This document shows, one piece after another, positions 9,906 through 19,374 of a stretch of DNA of 64,000 nucleotides; within the stretch, counting starts at the first letter, position 1; each line of letters opens with the position of its first letter. The translations under genes and the position numbers were made by a program. Source of the DNA: DATJHM01 sp963777355. GTDB taxonomy: Bacteria; Chloroflexota; Ktedonobacteria; Ktedonobacterales; Ktedonobacteraceae. The stretch is from the NCBI GenBank assembly GCA_963777355.1, contig CAVZQK010000001.1, positions 310,001 through 374,000 of the forward strand, written 5' to 3'. A model generated the notes under the pieces. The model saw only the letters and a program-made list of their open reading frames with translations, made no database searches and was not told where the DNA came from.

Positions 9906-10202
9906 GCATATGGTCGTCCTCGCGTATTTGAGGACCATGCCGAGTTTTATCGTGTGTTAGCTGAGCAAGTTCGGACGTATGAGGCTGCATTTGCAGCTCC
10001 CTGGCAGTTCAATTTACCAGATGATTTTGTTCAGAAGAAGCTCCTGGGCGTGGTCTGTTTTTCCCTGGAAATCACGCGCCTGGATGGGAAGTTTAAGCTG
10101 AACCAGAATCGTCCTGAGGTGGATCGTGTCCATGTCGCCGAAATGTTAGAGGAGGATGCGGAGACTCGCTCCGTCTCTGAATTGATGCGCAGAAGAGAGT
10201 AG
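9906..10202 (+). pseudogene. Truncated PaiB-like FMN-binding protein remnant
   Basis: The frame reads HAYGRPRVF and then continues to FSLEITRLDGKFKLNQNRPEVDR and beyond, which is the C-terminal half of PaiB-type FMN-binding negative transcriptional regulators (usual length about 200 residues). The N-terminal half is missing. Upstream sequence in the same frame is not recognisable, and the only candidate start is a GTG at 9954 without a good ribosome site. It is most likely a decayed fragment. A short functional protein is possible but not favoured. Confidence 0.6.
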
Positions 10203-10222
10203 TCCTCTAGAGGAAGGTTATA

Positions 10223-10780
10223 ATGGGGAAGAGATTATTAGATCAGATCCTGGTAATTGATGTGGAAGCAACATGTTGGGACGGACCTGTGCCAGAAGGG
10301 CAGAAGAATGAGATTATCGAGGTGGGTATTTGTAGGCTGGAGGTTGCATCTGGTCTGCGCCTGGAGAAGCGTAGTCTCCTGGTACGGCCTGTGCGCTCAC
10401 AGGTAAGCCCCTTTTGTACGCAACTGACGACCTTGACGCAAGAGCAGGTGGCACAGGGGATTTCGTTTGCGGAGGCCTGCGCTCTTTTGCAAACGGACTA
10501 TCTGGCAAAAGAGCGTGTCTGGGCCAGCTATGGGGATTATGATCGCCAGATTTTTGAGCGCCAGTGCCAGGCTCAACAGATCGTCTATCCCTTTAGTTCG
10601 CGCCATCTCAATGTTAAGACGCTATTTGCACTTCAACGCGCACTCTCCAGTGAGGTCGGGATGGAAGGGGCTCTGCGTCTCCTGAATCTTCCTCTGGAAG
10701 GAACGCATCATCGTGGCCATGATGATGCCTGGAATATTGCGCATATCCTAAACTCTATATTGCATCCTCAAGCCGGATAA
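10223..10780 (+). CDS. DEDDh-family 3'-5' exonuclease (ERI-1/KapD-like)
   Basis: This 185-residue nuclease has the DEDD catalytic plan: ILVIDVEATCWDG holds the first Asp and Glu near residues 11-13, ASYGDYD the middle Asp region, and HHRGHDDAWNIA the final His and Asp. Proteins of the ERI-1/KapD group trim 3' ends of RNA or DNA using two metal ions. The gene begins 20 bases after the PaiB remnant, with AGAGGAAGG as ribosome site. The exact substrate is not predictable from sequence. It is probably cytoplasmic and appears intact. Confidence 0.85.
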   Translation: MGKRLLDQILVIDVEATCWDGPVPEGQKNEIIEVGICRLEVASGLRLEKRSLLVRPVRSQVSPFCTQLTTLTQEQVAQGISFAEACALLQTDYLAKERVWASYGDYDRQIFERQCQAQQIVYPFSSRHLNVKTLFALQRALSSEVGMEGALRLLNLPLEGTHHRGHDDAWNIAHILNSILHPQAG

Positions 10781-10823
10781 GTTCATTTATTTCGTGGATT
10801 GTTCCCTGAGGCTCTCAGCATAT

Positions 10824-11282
10824 CTACGAAGGGCTAGACACTTGTATCGCCGGTCCCCACGAGGTCACATGATCGGGCGTAATTACGATGACCGGCAGGT
10901 TCTCTAGGGACATACTGCGGTATTGTTGATAGCGATTGCGCAGGAGCTTGATTGCATGCGCGTGCATCTCATTGTCCGCCTCGATTAACTCTGCCGAGCC
11001 ATGAACGAGGACATAGCCAAGCTGGCTCCAATCGTCGTTATACTGGTCAATCAATAAGGATGCCTCGTGCCGGGCTTCGATGTTGCGGACGCGGCGCAAT
11101 TTGTGGACGGTTACGTGCTTGGGCTTTTCATCCAGAGGCGTGTAGAAGTATTGGCCATCGAATGCGAAACAAACGGGGACGAGGTGAGGGCTGCCTTGCT
11201 CATCTGAAGTCCCCAGGCGTGCCACACGCTGCCTGGTGACGAAGTGGCTTTCATTCTCATCAAGCTTGCTGCGTTTTGTCAT
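10824..11282 (-). CDS. PPOX-class F420-dependent oxidoreductase family protein
   Basis: This is a 152-residue split-barrel flavin/deazaflavin-binding protein. VARLGTSDEQGSPHLVPVCFAFDG near the N-terminus and the spacing to YVLVHGSAELI and a C-terminal VTSWG motif fit the subgroup usually described as PPOX-class F420-dependent. Family members reduce or bind cofactor F420 or FMN, and the physiological substrate is generally unknown. F420 use is common in Chloroflexota and Actinobacteria, which agrees with the proposed lineage. The gene converges on the exonuclease gene, 43 bases away. It appears intact. Confidence 0.8.
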   Translation of the reverse strand: MTKRSKLDENESHFVTRQRVARLGTSDEQGSPHLVPVCFAFDGQYFYTPLDEKPKHVTVHKLRRVRNIEARHEASLLIDQYNDDWSQLGYVLVHGSAELIEADNEMHAHAIKLLRNRYQQYRSMSLENLPVIVITPDHVTSWGPAIQVSSPS

Positions 11283-11415
11283 GAACCTGCTGCTTTCTCG
11301 CTATTCGACCTGCGACTCTAAAATCCCTTTTGAGAATATCTTATCCAGCTCAGAATATCTATGTCAATGGAAAAAGAGTGAGCGATACAATAGAAAAAAG
11401 CTAGCATGAATCATT

Positions 11416-11883
11416 TTATTTTTGCCCGGTTGTCGGAACATTTTCAGAGTGATAAAGTAAGATCGCAAGCCAGACAATAAAAATTTGTACTGCACGTGGA
11501 AAACTGTCAGGAAAACTGGCAATGGATTTCCGGCTCAGCGATTTCTTCTTGGGATCGACGCTTCCAATGATCTGGGTACCCTGTTCAAGGGTGCTGGTAC
11601 GTTCACGCACTTTTGCGGTCAGAGTATATTGTGCCGAGTTGTAATTGATATCAAAGGATGGGGTAAAGTTTTTTTTTGCCCGTGCGATAATACGGTCCTG
11701 TTCTTCAAGGAGAAATGCACCACTGCTCTCTTCGCGATACAATTTATACTGTTTGCCCGCGTAAGTCAGTTGTCCACCCTGTATCAGCCATGCCTGGGTG
11801 ATATCAGCAAGCTGCTGGCCATCGACTTCGACTTTGTAGTCCTGTGAAAACACGTTGTGGGGGGTAAGTTCAAACGTCGCCAA
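11416..11883 (-). CDS. LURP-one/tubby-like hypothetical protein with C-terminal hydrophobic segment
   Basis: A 155-residue protein of unknown function. Its alternating strands (for example YKLYREESSGAFLL and ARAKKNFTPSFDINYN) and the phrase YTLTAKV resemble the LURP-one/tubby-like beta-barrel fold, but this is a pattern judgement. A hydrophobic stretch, VQIFIVWLAILLY, near residue 135-147 could be a membrane anchor. The start codon follows AGGAGAAG. It stands alone between the PPOX gene and the Opu operon, and nothing in its context indicates a role. Confidence 0.6.
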   Translation of the reverse strand: MATFELTPHNVFSQDYKVEVDGQQLADITQAWLIQGGQLTYAGKQYKLYREESSGAFLLEEQDRIIARAKKNFTPSFDINYNSAQYTLTAKVRERTSTLEQGTQIIGSVDPKKKSLSRKSIASFPDSFPRAVQIFIVWLAILLYHSENVPTTGQK

Positions 11884-12031
11884 TGCCGTCTTCTCCTCTC
11901 CTGTGTCTCTGTTACTGCTAACTGTAGCATATTCACTGAAAAATGTATAGATATTTCTTCTTCAGAGGAGTCTTCCTGAATCGGTGTAGTAAACAGTTAG
12001 CTACCAACAGTAAAAAATCTTTTTCAGAAAA

Positions 12032-12069
12032 GCAAAGAAGAGGAGAAAACAACGTCTCCTCTTCTTTGC
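12032..12069 (-). terminator. Intrinsic terminator of the Opu operon
   Basis: Perfect 15-bp arms at 12032-12046 and 12055-12069 enclose an 8-base loop. On the minus strand the stem is followed by a T-rich stretch. It lies 32 bases beyond the stop codon of the substrate-binding protein gene. Confidence 0.85.
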
Positions 12070-12100
12070 CTCTTTTTAGACGCCGGTCAGGGCAATCCTG

Positions 12101-13057
12101 TTAGAGGAGATTCTGGCTCTTTAGCCAGGTTTGTACTGCCTGCTTAGTTGCTTGCGCAGGAGACATACCACCATTCTGAAGGTCTAAGATCTGTTTTTGC
12201 AAGCTCAGACTGACATCATTGCTCAGCTTGGGAGCTAGAGGATTCAGGGCATCGGCGATCTTTGGATTGGCCTTGAGAATGCTATCGCGCACGATTGGTG
12301 CCGGATTGTATTCTGGGAAGGCGGATTTGTCGTCCTGGATAACGACCAGATTCTGCTGGGCAATAGTTACATCGGTAGAATAGCAGAAGTTGAGATCGTT
12401 TTGTTTATTCACCACAGACTGGAAGCCAACCCCATAATCAAGCGTAGAGGTAGATTTGAAGCTTGACTGTGTGATGCCATATGGCTTCAGGAAGTCGATC
12501 ACATATTTACTGTCTGGTGGCAGAGCCAGAGTCAGACTTTTTAATTTGGGGGTGAGCTGGGAAATAGTCGTGATACCTAGTTGCTGAGCACGGTCCTTAC
12601 GGGCGCAGATCGCGTAGGTGTCGTTCAGATTGGGCGAGAAGTCGAGCCAATCAATATTGAACTTACTTGCGTAATTCGTTTTGACCGTCTCATAGTCCTG
12701 TTGTGGATTATGGCTGGGTGTCAGTTTCAGGGCATCCAGACCCGTCGAGGTGAACTCTGGATAGAGGTCGATATCGCCATTTTTGATGCCACTCAGAACG
12801 AAATCGTTCTTGCCTGGCTTGATCGGATCTATTTTGAAGCCAGCTTTAGTCAAAAGCTGATTATACATCTCAGTCATGATTTTCCCTTCCAGGTCTTCCT
12901 TGCTTCCTAGCTTGAGGGTGACTTGAGATGCTCCCGTAGTGCTGCCTGTCGAGGTGCTGCACCTGTACGAGGCGCTGCCACAAGCGGCTAGAATGAGGAG
13001 CGGAATAATGGCGAAGAACGCCAGGTATTTTGCTCCGAATGTGCGGCTGTGTTGCAT
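12101..13057 (-). CDS. Osmoprotectant ABC transporter substrate-binding lipoprotein (OpuC-type)
   Basis: This extracytoplasmic lipoprotein captures quaternary amines such as glycine betaine, choline or carnitine and delivers them to the permeases encoded upstream. The lipobox LILAAC precedes the modified Cys, followed by a Ser/Thr-rich tether. The mature part shows OpuAC-like phrases such as LGSKEDLEGKIMTEM and YPEFTSTGLDAL. The ATG at 13057 is chosen because AAGGAG lies 10 bases before it, while the longer candidate at 13090 has no ribosome site. It is the last of four co-oriented genes. The ligand within the osmoprotectant class cannot be fixed. Confidence 0.87.
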   Translation of the reverse strand: MQHSRTFGAKYLAFFAIIPLLILAACGSASYRCSTSTGSTTGASQVTLKLGSKEDLEGKIMTEMYNQLLTKAGFKIDPIKPGKNDFVLSGIKNGDIDLYPEFTSTGLDALKLTPSHNPQQDYETVKTNYASKFNIDWLDFSPNLNDTYAICARKDRAQQLGITTISQLTPKLKSLTLALPPDSKYVIDFLKPYGITQSSFKSTSTLDYGVGFQSVVNKQNDLNFCYSTDVTIAQQNLVVIQDDKSAFPEYNPAPIVRDSILKANPKIADALNPLAPKLSNDVSLSLQKQILDLQNGGMSPAQATKQAVQTWLKSQNLL

Positions 13058-13111
13058 TGTATGCATACTCCTTAAATGATAGATAAGCACGTAAAAAAGG
13101 GTCTGGCACTT

Positions 13112-13777
13112 TCAGGCAGTAGCCGTCGTAAACTGATCCTGAACACGGAGACCGGCAGGTGTCAGAGCACGTTGGAGCTGGCCCATCAGTACCTCTATCA
13201 ATAATGCCAGCGCTGTCACAGGCAGCGCTCCGGCAAGGATAGCGGTGGTATCAAATTTATCGACGCCGTAGAAAATATATTCACCATAGCCTCCCGCACC
13301 AATAATGGCGGCCAATGTGGCTGTAGCAACAATCTGTACGGCGGCTGTGCGGACTCCCGCTGCTACGACAGGCAGGACGAGCGGAAGTTGAATGCGTCCA
13401 ATGATCTGCCTGTTGGTCATCCCCATCCCGCGCGCCGCGTCAATTACCGCCGGATCAATTCCTCTCAGACCGGTATAGGTGTTGAGCAAGATCGGCGGAA
13501 TGCCCAGGATGATGAGAGCAATTAGCGCAGGCTTGAAACCTGTTCCCAGCACAGGTAAAGCGGCAATCAGAAAGGCGATGATAGGAATGGCACGGAGTAA
13601 TCCGCTAAGATTTACTGCGATGAATGCCAGTACGGCATTGCGTGCGACAAGAATACCCAGGACGATACCAATCAGCATGGCAATCAGAATTGAGAGAGCG
13701 CACAGCTCGATATAGGAAAGCGTGTGCCCTGGATAGTTATTGTTGGGATCAGCAATAAACGCGATGAGATCTTGCAT
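13112..13777 (-). CDS. Osmoprotectant ABC transporter permease (OpuC-type)
   Basis: This is a 221-residue membrane subunit with about five helices. The cytoplasmic coupling loop has the EAA-like stretch IDAARGMGMTNRQIIGRIQLPLVLP, and the C-terminal phrase IIGAGGYGEYIFYG is typical of OpuCB/OpuCD permeases. It lies between the other permease gene and the binding-protein gene, so the operon order is ATPase, permease, permease, binding protein. It is intact, unlike its sister permease. The pair should form a heterodimeric channel for compatible solutes. Confidence 0.88.
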   Translation of the reverse strand: MQDLIAFIADPNNNYPGHTLSYIELCALSILIAMLIGIVLGILVARNAVLAFIAVNLSGLLRAIPIIAFLIAALPVLGTGFKPALIALIILGIPPILLNTYTGLRGIDPAVIDAARGMGMTNRQIIGRIQLPLVLPVVAAGVRTAAVQIVATATLAAIIGAGGYGEYIFYGVDKFDTTAILAGALPVTALALLIEVLMGQLQRALTPAGLRVQDQFTTATA

Positions 13778-13799
13778 GATGTTATGGCCCCTCTCTTCT

Positions 13800-14457
13800 C
13801 TAGGATGTGGCTATCGCACTACGCCCTCGATTGAGCACTGTCTGAAGGGCGAGAAGTAAGAGGTCTGCAACAATGGCGAAAAGGGCCATTAAGATGCCAC
13901 CTGCGATGATCGCATTGGGATAATAAGGGGTGATATTGTTGAAGATGAGATCCCCTAGTCCTCCCTGCCCGGCCAGAGAGGCCAGCGTCGCTATACCAAT
14001 GGTGGTAACGGTGGCGATGCGGATACCTGCGATAATTACTGGTAGGGCCAGAGGGAGGGTGACGCGCTCGGAGTAGTTGCCAGCGGCTCATCCCCATTGC
14101 CTTGCCAACCTCTAACAAAAGAGGATCAACGCCTCTAATCGCCGCTGCGGTATTGCGCAGTAGCGCGAGCTGGGTATAGCAGATGAGAGGAATGATGATA
14201 GCGATTGGGCTCAGATGAACAATGGTAATAAGTATGCCAATGAGGGCAACTCCTGGGATGGTATACAAGAAGTCTGCGATGGTGATCGTAACCGCATACC
14301 AGCGTGGTCGGCGTGCGATAAAGATTCCTAATGGGATCGCGATAATCAGCGATATGATCATCGCGATAGCTACAAGGTAGAGATGTTGTAGGAAAAGGTT
14401 CGGTATGCTTTCTGGATCAGTAAGATCGTAGTTGTAGGGATTAAATAGGTACTTCAT
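13800..14457 (-). pseudogene. Second osmoprotectant ABC permease, frameshifted
   Basis: This is the sister permease to the gene at 13112-13777, about 218 residues if repaired. The first 127 residues are a normal OpuC-type permease up to MGMSRWQLLR. At 14061-14073 one extra base shifts the frame, and the predicted product becomes His/Arg/Ser-rich nonsense. In the next frame homology continues as RVTLPLALPVIIAG and ends with LALQTVLNRGR at a TAG at 13800-13802. The remaining operon is intact, so a sequence error is as likely as true loss. If the shift is real, the transporter could work only with a homodimer of the other permease. Confidence 0.85.
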
Positions 14458-14487
14458 GCCGTCTTCCTCCGCTTCTGCATCTACCTG

Positions 14488-15492
14488 TTAGATGGCTGTC
14501 TCCTCAGGTACATGCGCTTTCCCCGGTAGCTGTGTAATTTTCTGGTTGATACTATTAAGGGTAATATAGCCAAGCGTCTCCTGGGTATGCTGGTTATGGA
14601 CTGCGAGGGCTGGTGCGTTCGTTTCCAGCAGTTTGAGCATGGCATCCAGAAGCGTTCCCTCTGCTTCGCTCGTGGGCAGGCCATTTGCCTGTCCATTACC
14701 CAGAGGATTGCTTTCTAGAGCATCAACGACTGGCAAGTATTGCAACTGGCGCAAGATGTTGTTTGCTCCCACAAGTTGTCCAACAAAGGCGTTCACTGGA
14801 TTTGCCAGCAGATCTATCGGTGTACCAAGCTGGATAAGTTTGCCCTCTGAAAGTACAGCAATCTGGTCGCCGAGCTTAAAAGCCTCTTCAATATCGTGTG
14901 AGACGAAAAGAATCGTTTTTTTGACATCGCGTTGGATGCGTTTGAGCTCATCCTGCATACGTGCACGGGTGATGGCATCAAGCGCACCGAAAGGCTCGTC
15001 CATTAGCAAGATAGTTGGATCAGTTGCCAGGGCGCGGGCCAGACCGACACGTTGCTGTTGCCCGCCTGAAAGCTGACGGGGGTAACGTGTGCGATATTCC
15101 TGCGGTGGCAGTCCCACGAGATCCAACAATTCGTCCACTCGCTCTGACAGCTTCTGCTTATTCCAACCACCCGCGATTTCAGCCGTAACACGGACATTTT
15201 CGGCGATGGTCATATGGGGAAATAAACCAACTTGCTGAATGACATACCCAATACGCCTGCGTAGCTGGATAGGGTCTTCTTGCAGCACATTTTTCTCATC
15301 GATGAGAATCTCGCCTGAACTTGGTTCAATCAATCTATTGACCATGCGCAAGAGGGTGGTTTTGCCAGAACCAGAGGTGCCTACCAGCATACAAGTCTGC
15401 CCGTCTGGTACCCCGAAACTTACGGCATCAACCGCAGGTTTACTGGCTCCTGGATAGTGCTTCGTGATCGCATTGAACACGATTTTGTCCAT
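14488..15492 (-). CDS. Osmoprotectant ABC transporter ATP-binding protein (OpuCA/ProV type)
   Basis: This is a 334-residue ATPase that powers uptake of compatible solutes. Walker A GTSGSGKTT, the signature LSGGQQQRVGLARAL, Walker B ILLMDEPFGALD and SHDIEEAF identify the ProV/OpuCA group. The C-terminal 90 residues, where OpuCA proteins have CBS domains that sense ionic strength, are short and only faintly CBS-like, so osmotic gating may differ. It is the first gene of the four-gene operon, with a long spacer upstream where an osmotically controlled promoter would be expected. Confidence 0.9.
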   Translation of the reverse strand: MDKIVFNAITKHYPGASKPAVDAVSFGVPDGQTCMLVGTSGSGKTTLLRMVNRLIEPSSGEILIDEKNVLQEDPIQLRRRIGYVIQQVGLFPHMTIAENVRVTAEIAGGWNKQKLSERVDELLDLVGLPPQEYRTRYPRQLSGGQQQRVGLARALATDPTILLMDEPFGALDAITRARMQDELKRIQRDVKKTILFVSHDIEEAFKLGDQIAVLSEGKLIQLGTPIDLLANPVNAFVGQLVGANNILRQLQYLPVVDALESNPLGNGQANGLPTSEAEGTLLDAMLKLLETNAPALAVHNQHTQETLGYITLNSINQKITQLPGKAHVPEETAI

Positions 15493-15930
15493 GCATAATA
15501 CCCCTTTTTCTTAAAATACAGCGAGAAATCACTTATTGAGAATTTACCTGCTTTACCATTTTTACAAAAAAATAGAATTCCCGCGTATTTGTACTAGAAT
15601 AACTATGATTTTAGCTTCCAGTCGTCTAGTGTAATACGTTACAAAGTGGGAAAATGTCACCGGCGTCTCTCTCTTTGCATCTTTTGCTTGTGCTTTGCAA
15701 GCAATTTTTCTGCGGTCTAGCTACGCATAGTTAGATGTTAAAGAGATATATGTGCCTCTTCCATAAGAGAAAAAGCTTTCTCGCTACCTTTTTATTCCAA
15801 TTTATAAGTAATGCTCATGAATTCAATAATAGAATGGCATGAATAAACGTAGGTCAAGAGTCTGGAGAAGCCTGGACTTTGCAAATTCTTGACAAAGGTC
15901 ACGATGAAATACGTAAGAAGGAAGGTTGGT
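15493..15930. other. Regulatory spacer upstream of the Opu operon
   Basis: This is a 438-base spacer, AT-rich next to the operon start. It contains an imperfect GTAA/TTAC dyad near 15632-15643. Expected content is the Opu operon promoter on the minus strand and the end of the neighbouring PH-like gene's transcript. No operator could be assigned. Confidence 0.45.
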
Positions 15931-16668
15931 TTATAATTGCTCATGATAGTCGCCATATTCTCGGTTGTCGCTCTGTTTTGTCGCTCGTGGTGCATCCTGG
16001 TGATCTTGTAGAAACGTTCTTCTGATCAGGCGTTCAACTTCTCTCACCGCAGGAACCCCTATGAATTTGCCCTTATTCATGCCGCGATTCCAATTGTTGC
16101 CTGTGCTATTACTGTTGCTGCTACTGGATGTACCATTGTAGTTGTAGTTATAGCTGTAGTTATAGCCATAACCGCCTTGCTGAGAGGTAAAAAAGAGATC
16201 CCCTACGCCGTCAGCTTGCTCAACACGCGTAATTGGCCCAATGTCTTTTTTGCTATAAGAGTCTACAATGGTGTTCCGTCCGGTAGTCAGGACAATAATG
16301 CGCTGGTCTGTAATGGCATAAAGGGTATTTTTCAAAGGGAAGCGCAGCGTAATCGCGCAAATGGTGTAAATCAAGCTCAAGAGAAGAAATGTTCCGCCAA
16401 TGATGGTCAGGGGAAGCCCGGCATCAAAAAATTCTAAAACTGCCAGAAAGATGATTCCCGGTATCAGAAGGGCCAATCCTATGCTCCCAAAGATGGCGGC
16501 GAGGATGGTAAAGAGACGTGTGGGCGCTGGCCGATTGCGACTCTGCGTCGAAGGCTGACCAAACCAGAGCAGTTCTTCTCCCTCTTCTAGTTCACGCTCC
16601 AACACGCCTTCCATGTTTTGTTCTCGTGGATTTGCCTGTTGTTTCAAGAGATATTCCTGTTGCTGCAT
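15931..16668 (-). CDS. PH-like domain membrane protein
   Basis: This is a 245-residue membrane protein of unknown function. Two hydrophobic helices (about residues 50-75 and 82-108) precede the phrase YAITDQRIIVLTTGRN, a hallmark of bacterial PH-like domains that follow a helical hairpin. A Gly/Tyr/Asn/Ser-rich low-complexity segment (about residues 165-195) interrupts the C-terminal part. An in-frame Met about 18 residues in is an alternative start. The gene lies upstream of the Opu operon in the same orientation, but the long spacer argues against cotranscription. Confidence 0.72.
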   Translation of the reverse strand: MQQQEYLLKQQANPREQNMEGVLERELEEGEELLWFGQPSTQSRNRPAPTRLFTILAAIFGSIGLALLIPGIIFLAVLEFFDAGLPLTIIGGTFLLLSLIYTICAITLRFPLKNTLYAITDQRIIVLTTGRNTIVDSYSKKDIGPITRVEQADGVGDLFFTSQQGGYGYNYSYNYNYNGTSSSSNSNSTGNNWNRGMNKGKFIGVPAVREVERLIRRTFLQDHQDAPRATKQSDNREYGDYHEQL

Positions 16669-16901
16669 CGTAACGCCTTTTTTCTCTGCTTGCTCTTTCC
16701 TTTTTACAATGGCTTGTAGAATACTTTTTGATTATAGCCTAAAACTCAGCTGAGAAGGGCTTTTCCGCAAAGTATTTTTTTGTTACCGTTTATCTTTTTA
16801 TGAGTTGGTGTGTCAGCCTGTCTCGCCTATCTTTCTATCTGTACAATCTGCCTCACCACTCTCAAATTATTGTCTCTTCAGTAGAGTATTTGGAGAATTG
16901 C

Positions 16902-19253
16902 ATGCCTCGTAAATTCATGCAAGTGTCGGCCCTCGCCCTGGTTGCTTTATTAATTGTGGGCGTGGCGATCTTTGGCTTCTCCTATCTGACCCATGAGCGC
17001 GACGATCAGCGCGTTCCTCTACGTGGTCAGACTGTCCCTCTTATTCAACGTTCTCATATGTTGGGGAGCGCTGGTGCGCATCAGCAGCTCAAGCTCTCGA
17101 TTGGCTTGCAGGTGCGCAATCAGACGCAATTGAACGCACTGCTGAGCAATATGTATAACGTGCATTCTACGTTGTATCATCATTTTCTCACTCCTCAGCA
17201 GTTTGCGGCTGAGTTTGGTCCGACGCCTGCGCAGATTCAGCAGGTTGTGCAGTATTTGCGTTCACAGGGTGTAAGCGTAGATGGTGTTGCGCCAAATGGT
17301 CTTTTTATTGATGCCAGTGCTGATGTGGCAACGGTTCAAGCAGCTTTTCAAGTCAAAATTAACCAATACCAGCTTGGGCCTCGTACTTTTTATGCCAATG
17401 CTACTGCTCCATCCCTACCTGCTTCCGTTGCTTCGCTCATCCTTTCGATTGGTGGTATGGACAACAGTGTGCAGATGCATCCTCTGTTTCAGCGTGCGGC
17501 TAGCTCTGTCGTACAAAGCAAACAGGGTATCCAGCCTCTGGCCGGTTACGCCGCGCCGGATCTGCTTGGCGCTTATGATGCGAACCCACTCCATCAAGCC
17601 AATATTCAAGGATCAAGCCAGTCAGTGGCCGTCTTTGAGCTGGATGGTTTTCAACAGAGCGATATCGATACTTTTTTGAGTAAAAATAATCTGGGAACCC
17701 CCAGTATCACTACTTCGCTTGTGGATGGTGCGACAAATACCGCCGGGCAGGGTGCTATTGAGGTGGAACTGGATATTGAAGTGATCGCAGAGATGGCACC
17801 CAAAGCATCCCAGGTTGTCTATATCGGTCCAAATTCTACGCAAGGGGTTAATGATACTTATAATCAGATTGTCACCGATAATAAAACTCAGATCGCTTCA
17901 ATCAGTTGGGGTGAGTGTGAGGCGCAATCTGGTAATGCGGAACTACAATCTCTAGATACGATCTTTAAACAGGGAACCGCTCAGGGGATAACCTTTTTCT
18001 CGGCGGCTGGCGATTCTGGAGCCTACGATTGTAATGATACAAATCTGGCTGTCGACTCCCCGGCGAGTGATCCCTATGTAACAGGTGTCGGTGGCACAAA
18101 CCTTCAGACAAATAACGGTACTTATGGCAGTGAGTCTGTTTGGAGTAGTCCTACAGATACACAGCGCAGTCCAGAGGGATCTGGCGGCGGTGGCGGTATC
18201 AGTTCGTTTTTTAGCGAACCCGCCTGGCAGACAGGTCCTGGTGTGCAAAATCAGTATAGTAACGGTAAGCGCGAGGTGCCTGATATCTCTGCGGATGCTG
18301 ACCCACAGACCGGTTATGCGGTCTATTGTACGGTATCGGCTGCTGGCTGTCCAACAACCGGTGATATCGTGGTCGGTGGGACCAGTGCTGCGGCTCCGCT
18401 CTGGGCTGGAAGCATGGCTTTGATGAATGAGTATCTGCAAAGTCAGGGCCATACACGTGCCGGTTTCCTCAGTCCTACGCTATATACTCTCGCCAGTTCG
18501 CAGCCTACCTATCCAGCCTTCCACGATGTTGCCAGTGGTACTAACCTCTATTATCCCGCTACTGCAAATTATGATATGGGGAGCGGTATCGGTTCGCCGG
18601 ATATCTATAATATTGCGCGTGACCTGGCTAGTGGAACAACGACGCCAACTCCCTCACCGACGCCAACGCCGGTGACACCGACACCTGTTCCTACTACTCC
18701 TGCCACCCCCGTACCGACTGCAACTTCTGCTCCTGTGCCAACACCACAGCCAAGTGCTACTGCGATACCTCCTTCTCCTGGCTCTTCTCTGATTCAGAAT
18801 GGAGACTTCGAGAGCGGTGTTACGGGGTGGCAGGAGACTTCATCTGGTGGCTATGAGCTTGTGTCTGGCAAAAATCCTCACGCTGGTCAATATGGCGCGT
18901 ATCTGTGTGGCTATGGAAGCTGCAATGATGTCATTTCTCAAAGCTTTTCTGTGCCTGCATCTGTTGGCTCTCTCAATGTAAGTTATTGGTGGTATGGTAC
19001 GACAAACCGTACCGCACAGAGTTGTCGCGATGTTTTCTCTGTAACGCTTGTTGCTAGTAATGGAAAAGTGGTCCAGCGGGTTCAGCAGTCCTGTAATACG
19101 GCTGCTCATTCTCAATGGCAGCAGAGCACTGTCAATGTGGGTAGCGCCCTCTCTGCCTATGCTGGCCAGCGTATCACGCTTGTCTTTTCCGCGAGAACAG
19201 CTGCTTCCCAGCAGACAAGTGCCTTCTTTGTTGATGACGTAAGTGTTGCCTGA
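16902..19253 (+). CDS. Sedolisin (S53) peptidase with C-terminal carbohydrate-binding-like domain
   Basis: This exported acid serine-carboxyl protease has 783 residues. An N-terminal hydrophobic segment (residues 8-30) targets export, followed by a pro-kumamolisin activation domain. Catalytic features are the Glu and Asp in EVELD, the oxyanion-hole Asp in AAGDSG, the Ser in GGTSAAAP and the calcium site near SGIGSPD. A Thr/Pro linker connects a C-terminal jelly-roll-like domain starting near NGDFESGVTGWQE, probably a polysaccharide-binding module. The ATG at 16902 is preferred because GGAG precedes it, while an upstream ATG at 16800 lacks such a site. The likely role is extracellular protein degradation at acid pH. 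Confidence 0.9.
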   Translation: MPRKFMQVSALALVALLIVGVAIFGFSYLTHERDDQRVPLRGQTVPLIQRSHMLGSAGAHQQLKLSIGLQVRNQTQLNALLSNMYNVHSTLYHHFLTPQQFAAEFGPTPAQIQQVVQYLRSQGVSVDGVAPNGLFIDASADVATVQAAFQVKINQYQLGPRTFYANATAPSLPASVASLILSIGGMDNSVQMHPLFQRAASSVVQSKQGIQPLAGYAAPDLLGAYDANPLHQANIQGSSQSVAVFELDGFQQSDIDTFLSKNNLGTPSITTSLVDGATNTAGQGAIEVELDIEVIAEMAPKASQVVYIGPNSTQGVNDTYNQIVTDNKTQIASISWGECEAQSGNAELQSLDTIFKQGTAQGITFFSAAGDSGAYDCNDTNLAVDSPASDPYVTGVGGTNLQTNNGTYGSESVWSSPTDTQRSPEGSGGGGGISSFFSEPAWQTGPGVQNQYSNGKREVPDISADADPQTGYAVYCTVSAAGCPTTGDIVVGGTSAAAPLWAGSMALMNEYLQSQGHTRAGFLSPTLYTLASSQPTYPAFHDVASGTNLYYPATANYDMGSGIGSPDIYNIARDLASGTTTPTPSPTPTPVTPTPVPTTPATPVPTATSAPVPTPQPSATAIPPSPGSSLIQNGDFESGVTGWQETSSGGYELVSGKNPHAGQYGAYLCGYGSCNDVISQSFSVPASVGSLNVSYWWYGTTNRTAQSCRDVFSVTLVASNGKVVQRVQQSCNTAAHSQWQQSTVNVGSALSAYAGQRITLVFSARTAASQQTSAFFVDDVSVA

Positions 19254-19374
19254 ATCTGAAGATCAGGCAATCTACTAACTTCAGACTTTATCAAGTGAGG
19301 GGCCGCCTTCCACAAAGAAAAGCTCCTCTCTTGATTTTTTGCGTCTGCTTGCAGTCTTTTTGCTGGGGATTAAT

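Noticed and set aside
9609..9938. Minus-strand 109-residue open frame beside the PaiB remnant
   Set aside because: Cys-rich, low-quality translation with no motif or ribosome site; it is a shadow of a non-coding or decayed region.
18640..18780. Thr/Pro repeats in the sedolisin gene as a CRISPR-like or satellite repeat
   Set aside because: The periodicity comes from coding of a Thr/Pro linker; there are no unique spacers.
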